DNA from: Taibaiella sp041660405
GTDB lineage: Bacteria; Bacteroidota; Bacteroidia; Chitinophagales; Chitinophagaceae
Direction of reading: 5' to 3'
NCBI GenBank assembly: GCA_041660405.1
Contig: JBAZWL010000026.1
Location: 1 to 64,000, forward strand
DNA: 64,000 nt
In this document: piece after piece, positions 15,117 through 26,300 of the stretch
Position numbering within the stretch: position 1 is the stretch's first letter
Layout: the number at the start of each line of letters is the position of its first letter
Program-made: the position numbers and the translations under genes
Notes under the pieces: generated by a model
The model's input: the letters and a program-made list of their open reading frames with translations, nothing else
Database searches by the model: none
What the model was told of the DNA's origin: nothing

Positions 15117-16184
15117 TTATTTCTTAATCAACTTGGCGTTGAAAATAGATTCATCACCTTTCATGATATGGATCTGGTAAAAGCCATCAGCCAGGTTGTT
15201 CATATTGATACCTTCGATGCTGTTCTGCAGCTCTTTTTCAAGTACCAATTGGCCTATCGCATTGAATACCCTTACGGTACCCTTATCGGTAAGACCTTTT
15301 ATATAAACAATACCTTCTGTAGGATTAGGGTATACAGAAATTGCGTCTGTTACACAATTCATTTTTACACTTTCTACATTGGAAACGCTGGATGATTTAG
15401 CATCAATGGTTATCTGCCGGATACGATAGAAATTATGATTGTTAGCAGGTTGGCGATCAACAAAGTTGTATTCATCACTCTGCTCTGTAGCCGTAGTTGC
15501 CTTTAATTCGCCTATACTTTTAAATGCAATACCATCGAGGCTACGCTCAACCTGGAATTTTTCTGTGTTCATTTCAACAGATGCTTTCCAGGTAATGTTA
15601 ACCATACAATTGCCTTGCGCTTCTATGGTAAATTCTTTAAACTGTATACTTAACGGAGTATTATTAATGGTTGTAAAACCCGAACTCGTGTTACCAGGGC
15701 CGCTTGGAACAATCCAGTTGTTAAACGCACCTAATAAGGATGGAGCAGCTCCCCAGCCAAATGTGGCTGTCCCATTGGTTGAAGCTACCGTTTTTATCGG
15801 AACATCAAATGCTACAATAGCCGTTAAAGTAGGAAGTACTTCTATATCATCCGAAGCATTTACCAGGACTGCGGTTTGCGCATCTACCCTGGAGTAAGTC
15901 CAGCCAGCCGGTACTCCCGGATAAGTGGTCATAAACTCTATTGAAGGTGGCAGTATAAGATTAACCTGCAGTACGCCCTGAGCTATCTGGATTCCCTGGT
16001 TTACCAACTGAACATGGTACACACTATTAATAGGAAAGCCCGAATAGTTATTAGCTCCCAGGTTACCATTAAGATTACCCGAAAGAGACACATTAGCCGT
16101 TTGCTGTGCATGGGTAACTATAGGCAGCGAACCTGCAAAAAGCATAAGGCTTGCGGCAAGCGCACTTTTAAATATGTTATTCAT
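15117..16184 (-). CDS. T9SS partner protein with DUF11-like domain and type A sorting domain (module 1)
   Basis: This 355-residue protein has a signal peptide ending VTHAQ. Residues 30-140 are a DUF11-like beta-sandwich (LPPSIEFMTTYPGVPAGWTY). An FN3-like segment follows (FQVERSLDGIAFKSIG, then FYRIRQITID), and residues 280-355 are a type A T9SS sorting domain (VYPNPTEG, ending IFNAKLIKK). It should be exported by Sec and then moved to the surface by the type IX system. It is paralogous along its whole length to the protein at 22268-23299. It lies 85 bp after the giant gene and its sandwich resembles the giant's C-terminal domain. A role as anchor or co-secreted partner is inferred. Confidence 0.85.
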   Translation of the reverse strand: MNNIFKSALAASLMLFAGSLPIVTHAQQTANVSLSGNLNGNLGANNYSGFPINSVYHVQLVNQGIQIAQGVLQVNLILPPSIEFMTTYPGVPAGWTYSRVDAQTAVLVNASDDIEVLPTLTAIVAFDVPIKTVASTNGTATFGWGAAPSLLGAFNNWIVPSGPGNTSSGFTTINNTPLSIQFKEFTIEAQGNCMVNITWKASVEMNTEKFQVERSLDGIAFKSIGELKATTATEQSDEYNFVDRQPANNHNFYRIRQITIDAKSSSVSNVESVKMNCVTDAISVYPNPTEGIVYIKGLTDKGTVRVFNAIGQLVLEKELQNSIEGINMNNLADGFYQIHIMKGDESIFNAKLIKK

Positions 16185-16230
16185 AAGATTAGTTTTTAGA
16201 TAATGAACTTATTCGAAAACTTCAATAGTA

Positions 16231-16255
16231 CCGGGCGGTGGCAAGCACCGCCCGG
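16231..16255 (-). promoter_or_regulatory. RNA hairpin between giant and partner genes (module 1)
   Basis: A perfect 10-bp GC-rich stem, CCGGGCGGTG with its complement, and a 5-nt loop. It begins 14 nt after the giant's stop and has no T-run, so it is probably not a terminator. It corresponds to the hairpin at 23333-23361 in module 2. Confidence 0.7.
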
Positions 16256-16269
16256 CTATTGACATCAAA

Positions 16270-19200
16270 TTAAGGATTCACGTTAAACAAGGTCACAGAA
16301 GAGTTGTTCGCAGCATTGATCTCGCCACCACTTCCTGCTGTAACAGTTGAAATGATTGCATAGAAACCAGTACCAGGACTACCCGGATCAGTAATGCTGA
16401 AGTTCAGTACTGCAGGAGATCCTATACCAGGATTAATTACTGCAGTATTTGAAGTCACCATATAAACACTACTCATACCTAACTGCGTAAGTGTCCATCC
16501 TGCATTAGTTCCACCCAATGCGAAACCGGTAGGAAGTGTAACTGTGGCAGTGATGCTTCCTGCAGATACAGATTGACCGCTATTGTAAATGTTCAAAGTA
16601 AATGCTGCAGATGAAGTTGACGCCAGCGAGTAGTTCGAAGGAGTTACTGTAGCAAATGGGAACAAATCAGGAGCAGTACAACTGTTGATGGTAAATGTTG
16701 CAGTCTTCATACAACCGTTAGCATCTGTCAACTGTACAGTATAAGTACCCGGAGCAAGGTTGTTTACATTCCAGTTAGATGTAGCCGCTACGTTAGTCTG
16801 TGTAGAAACAGGCAGGTTTGACGGATCAAATATCTGGAGGCTGTAAGGTCCTACGCCACCCGAGAAGCTCAATGTAGCAGTACCATTGTTTGAATTACAA
16901 GCTGCACCCGTATTGGTAACCAGAAGTATAACGGGAGTAAGCGGCTGGCTAATAGTGAATGTTACACTATCTGAGCAGGAAATGTTAGATACAACAAGCA
17001 GGTAGTTACCAGCTAATAAATTAGGATTGGTAATAGTACCACTTAATACCTGGTTGTCCTGATCGCTTACCAAAGAGCCATTTCTGTATAATTTCCGATA
17101 GATAGTGTTATTACCATTTACACCCATAGCATTATAGGTATAAGTAACAGAACCATTGTTATTACCATTACAGATAGTCACGTTGCTAGTCCATAGGTTA
17201 CTAATATCAGGACGATCGTTAACGATTACAGTGAAGCTCATTATAGAGTCACAAGTACTGTTACCGGTATTAGTTACTTTAAGTGTATAAACACCGGCAG
17301 TATTAGGTGCCATCATGAAGGTGATCACTGATTGTTCGGCCTGTATAGTAGTACCTGTCGCAACCATTACCGGTAGCGGTGTGAAGGTATTGACACGGGT
17401 AAGTGTATAAGTGCTTCCATTAGGTACACCACTTATCCTGTATTCCACTACTTCTTCTTCACAATATGTATATGTCGATCCATTAACCATAACAACGGTG
17501 TTGGCTGTCAACACTGGTTTAGGCATAGGTGTAACATTTACTGTAAAGTTTACAGTGGATACACATGCATTCGGATTAGAGGTTACAGTCAATGTGAAAT
17601 TGTGCGTACCCACACTATTACCGTTTGTACCCAGCGTACTTAAAATGTGCGTGATAGTAGTGGTAGTTAATGGACCTGAAAGTGTAGTAAAGGTATGTGT
17701 ACCTGTACCGCCTGTTCTCACGATAGTATAAGTCTGATTCAATGCTCCGGAATCAGATACTAAAGTGATAGGTTTGGTAGCTGCATAGCCTTCGCAGAAA
17801 GAAATAGACGACGGGTTGATTGTTGCACCTTGTGCGAAAGTGTACTTCGGAGAAGAATAAACCTTTACATAGAAAGTGCGTAATGAATCGCAACCATCAC
17901 TGCTGGTAGTAAGCAAAGTATAAGTACCTGCAGCTCCCTGGGCAACAGGGAATTCATAATAGCTTACAGGGCTTGTAGTAATAGTACCGGTAGCGGCAGT
18001 TACGCCATCTTTCTTAAATACATAAGTAAGTGTTGCGTTCAGATCCGGATCATTGGAAGCACCTCTGTTAAAGTAGAAACGTACTTGTGCAGGATAGCAG
18101 ATCTTAATGGTATCACCTTGATTTACTATAGTACCTGGGGCAGAAGCACCAGTAATAGTCCAGCCAACATCAACTCTTGGTTTCTGTTTGATGTACAGAC
18201 GGAAGTCAATAGTAGAGGCACAAAGTGTTGTTGGATTTTTAACTTCCACTCTATACCAGTTGCGTGAAGGAGTTCCTACAGATACATCTGTTGCACTGTT
18301 GTAAGGTCCTGAGTTGAAATTATAAGTAAACGTTCCGCTTGGTGGGATGATGAATGTACCCACTTGTGTAGAAGCTGAGCTTATAGATGTACCATATCCG
18401 GTAAACATTTCGATCAGATAACCCGGAGTACCGACAATGTTGATACTGTTACTGGTATTTTCACAAATCTCTCTTTCATTCTGCGGATAACTGGCAGGAG
18501 AAACATAATTAAAGTTGGTACCGCCATTTAGATTTACGGTAACAGAAGAGCCCGGATTAGGATTAACCTGTATCGTATAAGTAATCACAGAATCGCAACC
18601 ACCTGTGATCAATGGATTGGTATTTACAGTAAGTGAACCTGCATAACTACCAGCAGCTGTTGGAGGAATGCTCCAGGTATCAGTACCTGATCCACCAATC
18701 GGACTGTTGGCTCCGGCAGAGCCAAGACCAGTTACAACATAAGTATTACCTACACCACTTGTAAGGCTTACATTACTTGTTGAACTGGCACAGATCTGTA
18801 TTACAGCACCCTGAGTTACCGGCTGGCCTGCAATCACATAAGTGAAGGAAGGTTTTGCAATAGTATAAACAGTGAAGTTCAAAGTCGTACTGCAGAATGG
18901 CCCGTTTACAGTTACCACGTAGTTGCCTGCAGCATTAAAATTAATCTGAGGTAACAAAGAAGCAGTACCTGAAGTGATAGCACCACTTCCCAAAGTAACA
19001 TTGTCTTTAACGATAGTATAGTTACCCGGAACAGCATTAACAAGATTGCTGATACTGTAAGTTACTGAACCAACAGGAATACAAATTGTATCAGAGCTTC
19101 CGGGAGTTAAAGGCACTCCGTTCAGGTTAAATACAAATGTTGGATTTGGTTTTACAGTAAGTGTTCTTGAAGTAGCACCGGATGTAGATACACAAGCAGG

Positions 19201-20946
19201 AGCTGTGTTGTATTTAACGGAGTCAATATTTACAGTATGTACAATATCACCGGGGCCTGCATTGATAGTAGTTACAGCACCAACGTTGATTGTACCACCT
19301 GTAGCTGATGTGCTAAGCACATTTGTACCACCCACACCATTAATTCTAAAATAAACAGTACGGGTATAACCGCTACCAGTAACGCTATATGTAATATTGC
19401 TAAAAGAACCACCGGAACATATCTGTTGGTTGCCCGGTTGAACATTAGAAATTACCAGCGCTGGTCTTACCACCAATACACTGCCAGGAGCAGTAAGATT
19501 TTGAGTACAGTTACTGGTACCCGTAGTATTGGTAGCCTGGTTCAGAGTAACCGTAGTATTTGCGAAAATACCATTTACTGTAATAGTAGCCGTTCCGTTT
19601 GGAAGGATATTGACACTGCCGGTATAAGGTGTACCCGGAGCACCGCCTGTTACTGTAAAATCAATAATAGCGTTAGGCGTACCAACTATAGTCCATACAC
19701 CATTACCACCACTTGAACAGAATTCGCCGTTGTTGCCCGTAATACTTGCTGTGGGCTGGCTTACGGTAACAATTGCAGAACCTGTCATGGAAGCAGCACA
19801 AACAGTAGAACTTCCGACAGCCTCTATAGTATAGTGCGTACCGGAACTTGCTGCAGATGCCTGCCAGGTTAATGCGCTACCATTACCTGCCATTGGTGCA
19901 CCTACGTTTACACCATTATTCTTTAATTGATACGTTACACCTACTTCGCTTCCACTAAGCATGATAGGTACAGTACCGCCTGCGGGATTAGCACAGTTAT
20001 TACCACCACCGCTTACCATATAAATAGCAGGAGCCATTCTAACAATGAAAGAACCAGTCATGTCTGTTACACAAGAGTTATCTACATTGTTAACACCTTT
20101 TACAGTGTAAGTGCCACCGGTAAGTCCGCCGAAAGTAAGTACACCACCATTACCAACCATATTGGTACCAGTGGCTATATTGTTTTTATACAATTGATAA
20201 GTAACGGCCGAAGACGTAGGAGAGGCTACCGTAACACTTCCCGTTCCTGCAGGACAATTGCTGGTACCGCCTACTGCTAAAGCCACAGGGGCGATACAGG
20301 ATATCGCGCCATTAATCTGGATATCATCTATACCAATATTCTGAGACGTGTTACCGGAAAAAGTAACGGTAAACGATCCTGTAAGATTAGTTACCGCTAC
20401 AGTACGGATAACATTAAAACAGGTAGAGCTTAATACGCTGCTGAACATTGAGCCATAATTAGTCCCGTTAACCTTGATCTGCAGGTTATCGGTTACCGTA
20501 TCCGGTATTCCGTAATCCAGTACTGCAACACTGATTTCGGAAATGTCCAGTTTATAGCCCGGATCAACCGTGAAGTTGAAAATATAATTATACGCTACAG
20601 GGCCAGTTGAAAAACCATTGGTACCACCGCAACCATCTCCGAATACCACATTACCACCAGTTGGTGTTGAGTATCCTAAATGGGTGGCGGCAAAAACGGT
20701 AGCATCAAAATTGTTATTGTATACCTGGGCTTGTGCTGCATTAAATGCAAAAACAGCCATAATGGCCATAGGTATCATTTTGGCACTGCGTAATAAATTT
20801 CCGGCAGACCGGTTAAGCCCGGTAATATGACGGATCGCTTTTCCGGCGAAGGCGGACAATTGTTCCGTAAAGGAAGATCTGGCTCCCCTATCCTGAACGG
20901 CCCGCATCATTGGAGATGTATCTCCAGGTGTGTTTAGTTTAATCAT
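16270..20946 (-). CDS. Giant multidomain surface protein, 1558 aa (module 1)
   Basis: The N-terminus is long and basic before a hydrophobic signal segment ending NAAQAQ at about residue 74. A lectin-like or CUB-like domain follows (about 75-215). A long series of Ig/PKD-like beta domains fills about 215-1335, many with NPNP- or TVKPNP-type linkers. A SprB-like repeat lies at about 1340-1422 (GGVGPYSLQIF, LAPGTYTVQLTDANGC), then a DUF11-like domain to the end. No YPNP-type or gliding-associated sorting domain is visible; it ends TLFNVNP. Such proteins act as adhesins at the surface. The route is probably T9SS, helped by the downstream partner; this is inference. Confidence 0.8.
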   Translation of the reverse strand: MIKLNTPGDTSPMMRAVQDRGARSSFTEQLSAFAGKAIRHITGLNRSAGNLLRSAKMIPMAIMAVFAFNAAQAQVYNNNFDATVFAATHLGYSTPTGGNVVFGDGCGGTNGFSTGPVAYNYIFNFTVDPGYKLDISEISVAVLDYGIPDTVTDNLQIKVNGTNYGSMFSSVLSSTCFNVIRTVAVTNLTGSFTVTFSGNTSQNIGIDDIQINGAISCIAPVALAVGGTSNCPAGTGSVTVASPTSSAVTYQLYKNNIATGTNMVGNGGVLTFGGLTGGTYTVKGVNNVDNSCVTDMTGSFIVRMAPAIYMVSGGGNNCANPAGGTVPIMLSGSEVGVTYQLKNNGVNVGAPMAGNGSALTWQASAASSGTHYTIEAVGSSTVCAASMTGSAIVTVSQPTASITGNNGEFCSSGGNGVWTIVGTPNAIIDFTVTGGAPGTPYTGSVNILPNGTATITVNGIFANTTVTLNQATNTTGTSNCTQNLTAPGSVLVVRPALVISNVQPGNQQICSGGSFSNITYSVTGSGYTRTVYFRINGVGGTNVLSTSATGGTINVGAVTTINAGPGDIVHTVNIDSVKYNTAPACVSTSGATSRTLTVKPNPTFVFNLNGVPLTPGSSDTICIPVGSVTYSISNLVNAVPGNYTIVKDNVTLGSGAITSGTASLLPQINFNAAGNYVVTVNGPFCSTTLNFTVYTIAKPSFTYVIAGQPVTQGAVIQICASSTSNVSLTSGVGNTYVVTGLGSAGANSPIGGSGTDTWSIPPTAAGSYAGSLTVNTNPLITGGCDSVITYTIQVNPNPGSSVTVNLNGGTNFNYVSPASYPQNEREICENTSNSINIVGTPGYLIEMFTGYGTSISSASTQVGTFIIPPSGTFTYNFNSGPYNSATDVSVGTPSRNWYRVEVKNPTTLCASTIDFRLYIKQKPRVDVGWTITGASAPGTIVNQGDTIKICYPAQVRFYFNRGASNDPDLNATLTYVFKKDGVTAATGTITTSPVSYYEFPVAQGAAGTYTLLTTSSDGCDSLRTFYVKVYSSPKYTFAQGATINPSSISFCEGYAATKPITLVSDSGALNQTYTIVRTGGTGTHTFTTLSGPLTTTTITHILSTLGTNGNSVGTHNFTLTVTSNPNACVSTVNFTVNVTPMPKPVLTANTVVMVNGSTYTYCEEEVVEYRISGVPNGSTYTLTRVNTFTPLPVMVATGTTIQAEQSVITFMMAPNTAGVYTLKVTNTGNSTCDSIMSFTVIVNDRPDISNLWTSNVTICNGNNNGSVTYTYNAMGVNGNNTIYRKLYRNGSLVSDQDNQVLSGTITNPNLLAGNYLLVVSNISCSDSVTFTISQPLTPVILLVTNTGAACNSNNGTATLSFSGGVGPYSLQIFDPSNLPVSTQTNVAATSNWNVNNLAPGTYTVQLTDANGCMKTATFTINSCTAPDLFPFATVTPSNYSLASTSSAAFTLNIYNSGQSVSAGSITATVTLPTGFALGGTNAGWTLTQLGMSSVYMVTSNTAVINPGIGSPAVLNFSITDPGSPGTGFYAIISTVTAGSGGEINAANNSSVTLFNVNP

Positions 20947-21760
20947 AGGTAACGTTTTACATTTGATTGGGTTAAATAAAGTGGCAAAAATTTAATAACA
21001 GATTTAAATTGAACGTCAATTAATTTTATTTGATTAATAGGGACGTGTTTAGCATGCCCGCAATACAGATTAGCTGTCGGGTGCTCAGTCCTATCATCAC
21101 ATTTAAAATTGTAGCGGTTTCAGCGCTTGCGTAATGGAATTACGATAAGGATCCTATAAGGGAATATTGGGGGAGACTCTTGTCATAGGCTTTATGGTTT
21201 ATAGGAGATATAGGGGTTGTTTGAATATGTCAAATGATATTTTACTTTCAGGCTAAATCATAAGAAAAGAAAAAACTTTAACACAAAAGTAGAAGATATA
21301 TATTTAAAAAAAAGGACGATTTGGTGTAGTTTTATGAAATAAAAATAACAATATATAAATACAGTCTATAAATTGCTAATTGCTTGGAAACTAGCATATT
21401 CAAAATCAATAAATAGGCATTCGCCTAAAAAGGCGGTTTAATTTCTCCAGAGCATAATAATAGCTACGCAAATTTAATACTCATAATTATTTCATTTACA
21501 ATAGTTTAATTACTTTATTAAATTCTACTTTTTTCAAACTAACATTAAAATCAAAAACAAAAGATTACGTCTTAAAATTTGAATTTATGACAAATGAGGC
21601 TATAACAGGTAGATTATCCACCCAAAATGGCACCTAATAATAAAACATTTTCATTTTTAATATTCTTAACTTTGACCGAATTGTTTAATTTTCAAACTAC
21701 TCCTTATGTTAAAATAGCTCCCATAAACCCACCTGTTAAACCACCTAAACCCTACCCCTT
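20947..21760. other. Long AT-rich divergent region of module 1
   Basis: This 814-bp gap separates the giant gene from the HTH gene and has no coding potential. It holds a consensus -7 element for the giant (21284-21291, minus strand), implying a leader of about 330 nt. Within that leader a hairpin lies at 21051-21085 (AGCA/CCCG with CGGG/GCT, inner ACAG/CTGT). The sequence TGGCACCTAA (21628-21637) recurs inverted at 33041-33050 in the equivalent gap of module 2. Confidence 0.55.
21284..21291 (-). promoter_or_regulatory. -7 element for the 1558-aa giant
   Basis: TACTTTTG on the minus strand is an exact Bacteroidota -7 element. It implies a 5' leader of about 330 nt, the longest class in this window. 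Confidence 0.45.
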
Positions 21761-22126
21761 ATGGATCTGAATTGTATCAGATGCAACATTAAACGACTGA
21801 GAAAGTCAGCACGCATCACACAAAAAGAAATGGCGTTCAAACTGTTTATGGATGAACGTACATATTCGAAATTTGAACGTGGAGAAAATAAGTCAATGGA
21901 CATCAGGCTGCTTGCTTCAATAGCTTCGCTGTTGGAAATAGATCTTCCGATATTGTTGCAAGATGCAGAAGAACAGGAAGCCAAAGAACAGGAGCTCCAT
22001 GTAAACGGCGAACATCCGTCCGCTATTGATATTGAAAAAGAAATACGAACACTGAAAGAGGAAGTACATGAATTGATATTGTATCACAAAGAGACCTTAA
22101 AGCTTCTTAAAACTTACTCCGAATGA
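21761..22126 (+). CDS. Small XRE-type HTH regulator (module 1)
   Basis: This 121-residue protein has a Cro/C1 HTH at about 5-65, with core TQKEMAFKLFMDERTYSKFE and the conserved tail RGENKSMDIRLLASIA. A C-terminal coiled coil (about 90-120, EKEIRTLKEEVHELI) follows. It is paralogous to the proteins at 33446 and 34043, sharing DERTY(S/A)KxERGxxKSMDxRLL. All three sit just upstream of, and divergent from, giant surface-protein genes, so control of those genes is the obvious guess. A terminator shared with the next module lies downstream. Confidence 0.82.
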   Translation: MDLNCIRCNIKRLRKSARITQKEMAFKLFMDERTYSKFERGENKSMDIRLLASIASLLEIDLPILLQDAEEQEAKEQELHVNGEHPSAIDIEKEIRTLKEEVHELILYHKETLKLLKTYSE

Positions 22127-22222
22127 GCTTTATGAGCTGCCGAAAGCCTTTGCTCTATTGCAGTAGAACAATGAAAACCTTGGACAGTATAATCGCGAAA
22201 TTAAGGGCAGCGTCTAAATACA

Positions 22223-22250
22223 AAAAGCCGATCCTTCCGGATCGGCTTTT
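22223..22250. terminator. Bidirectional terminator
   Basis: A perfect 12-bp stem (22223-22234 with 22239-22250) with loop TTCC has A-runs and T-runs on opposite sides. It separates the HTH gene from the convergent CTD partner gene of module 2. Confidence 0.85.
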
Positions 22251-22267
22251 GTTCATTAAGATTTCTT

Positions 22268-23299
22268 TTAATCTGCTTTTACAAACTTACCATTGAAGAT
22301 AGTTTTACCACCTTTAATTACTTGTACCTGGTAGATACCGGAAGCAAGTTTACTTACCTTAACCGGATAAACATCTTCAGTTGCAGTTTCTTCCCTAATC
22401 TGCTGACCAAGAATATTAAATAACCTGATCGTATTCGTACCAGACAATCCTTTAACCTTTACTACTTCTGTAGCCGGGTTAGGGAATAATTCTACAGGCA
22501 TCACCACGTTACAGTTACCTTTTGCAGATACAACATTGGTAGTATAATGCTTGCCGTCTATATCAATTTGTGATACACGATAAAAATTAGTTCCATTAAC
22601 CGGTGCCTTGTCTACATAACTATAAGTAGCTCTGTCAGTAATGCTCATGTTGGCATTTACTTTAGCTATTGACTCGAAGGAAGTGCCATCAACACTGCGT
22701 TCTACATTAAAGTAAGCATTGCTCACTTCGTTGGTAGTAATCCATTCGAGTTTTACATCGCAACCTTCAGCCTTTGCATTAAAGGAGTGAAACTGTACGG
22801 GCAACGGCGTATTCTGCACTACAATTGTAGTTGTAAATAAGTTATTGCTCGGAGTAGGATCTGTAATGGTTATCGGAATCTGAATTACGATCTGCGCTGC
22901 AGTAAACAATGTTGAACCTATATTCTGTGTTGTTTTGAATGGAACTGAAAATTCAACTTCCGCCAAAGGATCAACACTGATTGCAGGTACCAATTTCGCG
23001 TCTGTTGGTCCGATTTTGGTATAGGTCCATCCTGCAGGAATATTAGGATAAGTTGCATCAAACTCAACACCGTTAGGCAATGCAAGCTGAATACGAAAAG
23101 AGCTTGCATTTAGCGAGCTAAAAGAGTTGTTGGCAAAGGAAACTTCCAGGCTGCTTGCATAAACGAAGCCAGGATAGTTACCGGATTCTGCTGCCATTCC
23201 TGATACAGAAAGATCAGCAGGGGTCTGAGCATAAACACCGCCTGCCAAACCTGTGGTTAGTAGCGTAAGGAGCGCCATTTTTTTTATCATCCGTTGCAT
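22268..23299 (-). CDS. T9SS partner protein with DUF11-like domain and type A sorting domain (module 2)
   Basis: This 343-residue protein has a signal peptide ending GGVYAQ. The layout matches the protein at 15117: DUF11-like sandwich (LPNGVEFDATYPNIPAGWTY), FN3-like segment (FNVERSVDGTSFESIA, then FYRVSQIDIDGK) and a type A T9SS sorting domain (LFPNPATE, ending IFNGKFVKAD). I chose the ATG at 23299 (MQRMIKKMALL); a longer reading adds 18 residues that run into the upstream hairpin. It lies 72 bp after the 3102-aa giant and is probably co-transcribed with it. Confidence 0.85.
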   Translation of the reverse strand: MQRMIKKMALLTLLTTGLAGGVYAQTPADLSVSGMAAESGNYPGFVYASSLEVSFANNSFSSLNASSFRIQLALPNGVEFDATYPNIPAGWTYTKIGPTDAKLVPAISVDPLAEVEFSVPFKTTQNIGSTLFTAAQIVIQIPITITDPTPSNNLFTTTIVVQNTPLPVQFHSFNAKAEGCDVKLEWITTNEVSNAYFNVERSVDGTSFESIAKVNANMSITDRATYSYVDKAPVNGTNFYRVSQIDIDGKHYTTNVVSAKGNCNVVMPVELFPNPATEVVKVKGLSGTNTIRLFNILGQQIREETATEDVYPVKVSKLASGIYQVQVIKGGKTIFNGKFVKAD

Positions 23300-23332
23300 A
23301 ATAATTTGGTTTTTCAATTTGAAACTAAAATA

Positions 23333-23361
23333 CCGGAACGATGCTTTCAGCACCGTCCCGG
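23333..23361 (-). promoter_or_regulatory. RNA hairpin between giant and partner genes (module 2)
   Basis: On the minus-strand RNA a 13-bp stem with two G-U pairs closes a GAA loop, starting 10 nt after the giant's stop. The 5' arm, CCGGGACGGTGCT, resembles CCGGGCGGTG of module 1. The arms differ in sequence but keep pairing, and pairing is complete only on the sense strand of these genes. Confidence 0.7.
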
Positions 23362-23371
23362 CAGATAAACT

Positions 23372-26300
23372 TTATTGACTTATATTGATGTTTACTGAAG
23401 TGTTATTGTTTCCTGTATTGGTTTCACCTGAAATAGGGAAAACGATACCATTTACAGAAGACGTACCCACAGCTGCAGCACCAACTTTATTTAATCTCAG
23501 ATCGACTATTTCATAACTACCATCTGCATTAATGGTAACCGGCCCGTTAGAAGTAAGCGTATAACTGCTGGCACCAGGCGTAAGCGTCCATCCATTGATA
23601 CTTGAAGGTTCAAGGCTATAAGTGAAGACTGACGAAGGTTTTGATAACCTTACAGTTATTACTCCATTTGCATCAGCTGCACCCAGGTTGGATACATATA
23701 CACTGAATGGTCTTGAAGTTACCGAAGGTGTGAAACTTACCGCAGGGAAATCAAGTGCTATAGAAAGATCAGCAAGCGGAACGAAAGGCACTACAGTGAT
23801 TATTGCAGTATCATTAGCCGGATTAACAGTAGCAGTACAACCATTACTATTCGTCATGCTTATCAATGCATAAGTGTACGTTCCAAGAATAGCATTTGAT
23901 TGCGGTATTGTAACCACAGTGCTATTACCAGTTGTAGTTATTGTTTGCGGAGCACCACCATTCATAGTGTAAGTGAATGTGTAAGGACCAGAGCTATTAG
24001 CTCCCTGTGCTACAAACACTACATTTGAAGTAGAACTTATGTTCTGAGCAATGGTAGATGTACCACCGATATTTCCTACCAGTGTATTTACAACAGTTAT
24101 GGTATAAGAACAAACACTGGAATTACCTGAAGCATCAGTTGCAGTATAGGTTACCGTAGTAACTCCCGTTGCAAAATTGTGTGTATTCAGGTAGTTGATT
24201 CCCGTACTTGCAGAAGAACCGCTAGTTGCACCTGACAAGATCCATACCAGTGAATTCAGGTTACAATTGTCTGTTACTACAGGATTAACTGTGACAACGT
24301 TTCCTGTACAACCAGCACTGTTTGTCGGTGCATTGGTTATAGAAGAAGGACAAGAAACGAACACAGGAACAGTATTATCAGTAACGATAACATTGAAGCT
24401 GCAAGTAGCGCTTACATTTCCATTATCATCAGTAGCTGTATAGGTTACAGCAGTTGTTCCTACAGGGAATACAGATCCCGGAGTATGACTCTTAGTCCAT
24501 ACCAGATTTGCAGATGCTGTACAGTTGTCTGTAGCTGTAGGTTCAGTCCACGTTGCTACTGCATTGCAGGAAGTTGCTCCTGCGCCTGTAGTAACATTTA
24601 TTGTAGAAGGACATCCTGCCAATACCGGTGCGGTATTGTCCGTAACAACAACATTGAAGATACAAGTAGTACTCACATTACCTTCCAGGTCAGTTGCTGT
24701 GTAAGTAACTGTTGTAGTTCCTACCGGGAACACAGAACCAGGGGTATGACTTTTTGTCCATGCAATGTCAACATTTGAAGTACAATTGTCGATGGCAGTA
24801 GGCTCAGTCCAAGTGGCAACAGCGCTGCAAGGTGTAATGCTTGCATCAGTATTTACAAATACTGCAGCCGGGCATCCACTAAGAACCGGGATTGTGTTAT
24901 CTATTACAGTCACATCAAAAGAACATGTGTTGCTTACATTTCCGGAAGCATCAGTTGCGGTATAAGTTACCGTAGTAGTACCGGCAGCAAATACAGAACC
25001 AGGAGTATGGCTCTTAGTCCATACCAGGTTGCCAGCTGAAGTACAATTATCGGTTGCTGTTGGCTCAATCCATGTGGCTGTAGCATCACAAGTACTAGCA
25101 CCTGTTCCGGTGAATACCGTAATATTAGCAGGACAAGCAGCAAGTACCGGTATTGTATTATCTGTAACAATCACATTGAATGAACATGTATTACTTACAT
25201 TACCGGCAGCATCAGTTGCGGTATAAGTTACCGTAGTAGTACCTACAGGGAAAACATCACCAGGGTTATGATTGTTAGACCAAACCAGGCTTCCTGTTGC
25301 AGTACAATTATCTGTTGCAGTTGGTGCGATCCAGGTCGCAGTAGCACCGCAAGTTGTAGCACCTGCGCCGGTATTTACCAGGACATCTGACGGACAACCT
25401 GCAATAGCAGGAGCCTGAGCATCAACTACAGTTACAGTGAAAGAACGCACAGAATCATTTCCTGCCAGATCTACAGCAGTATAAGTTACTGTAGTAGTAC
25501 CCAGTGGGAATACAGAACCAGGTGCATGTGTAGAAGTAAGTGTAGCAGCACCAAGAATAGTACAGTTATCAGTAGCTATCGGTGCAGACCATGTTACTGC
25601 TTTACCACAACTATCTTGTCCATTGTTGATTGTAATATCAGCAGGGAAATTAATGATAGCAGGTTTAGTTTGATCTGCAAAGGTTACATTAAACGTACAG
25701 AAAGTGAAATTACCATTCACATCCGTAATCGTCAGTGTAATTGGTAAGGTTTGCTGGAAAGCAGCAATGATAGTACCGGCAGCAGGATTTTGGGTCACTG
25801 TAGCCACACCGCAAGCATCGGTAGCATTCACTCTGTAAGTCATATCAGGAATTTCAGTAGTGCACTGCAAACCTTTTAACAAGGTAGTATCTGACCAGCA
25901 GCTTACTACAGGAGCAGTTACGTCATGTACAGTTACAATAGCAGTGCTTGTAGCGCTGTTACCTGAAGCATCTGTTGCAGTAAGCATTACAGAATTTGGA
26001 CCAACATCAGAACAATTAAATGTTAGTTTGCTGGCAGATAAAGTAACAGCCGAGCAATTGTCATGGCTTCCGTTGTTAAGCATAGCAGGCGTAATAGTTG
26101 CATTTCCTGCAGCATCCAGATTCACAGAGATATTCTGACTTATTGTAGTTGGAGCAGTTCCATCAACTAGGGTTAAAGTGAAACTGTCTATGCTTACATT
26201 ACCAGCAACATCTGTTGCTTTAACTTTGATTATCCTTGTTCCGCCATAACCGATCACTAAAGATCCTGGTTGATTCGGAGCAAGTTGCTCGATAGTTAAT

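Noticed and set aside
21419..21440. CGCCT/AGGCG hairpin as a terminator or riboswitch
   Set aside because: Only five base pairs, no T-run, and no conserved riboswitch core nearby.
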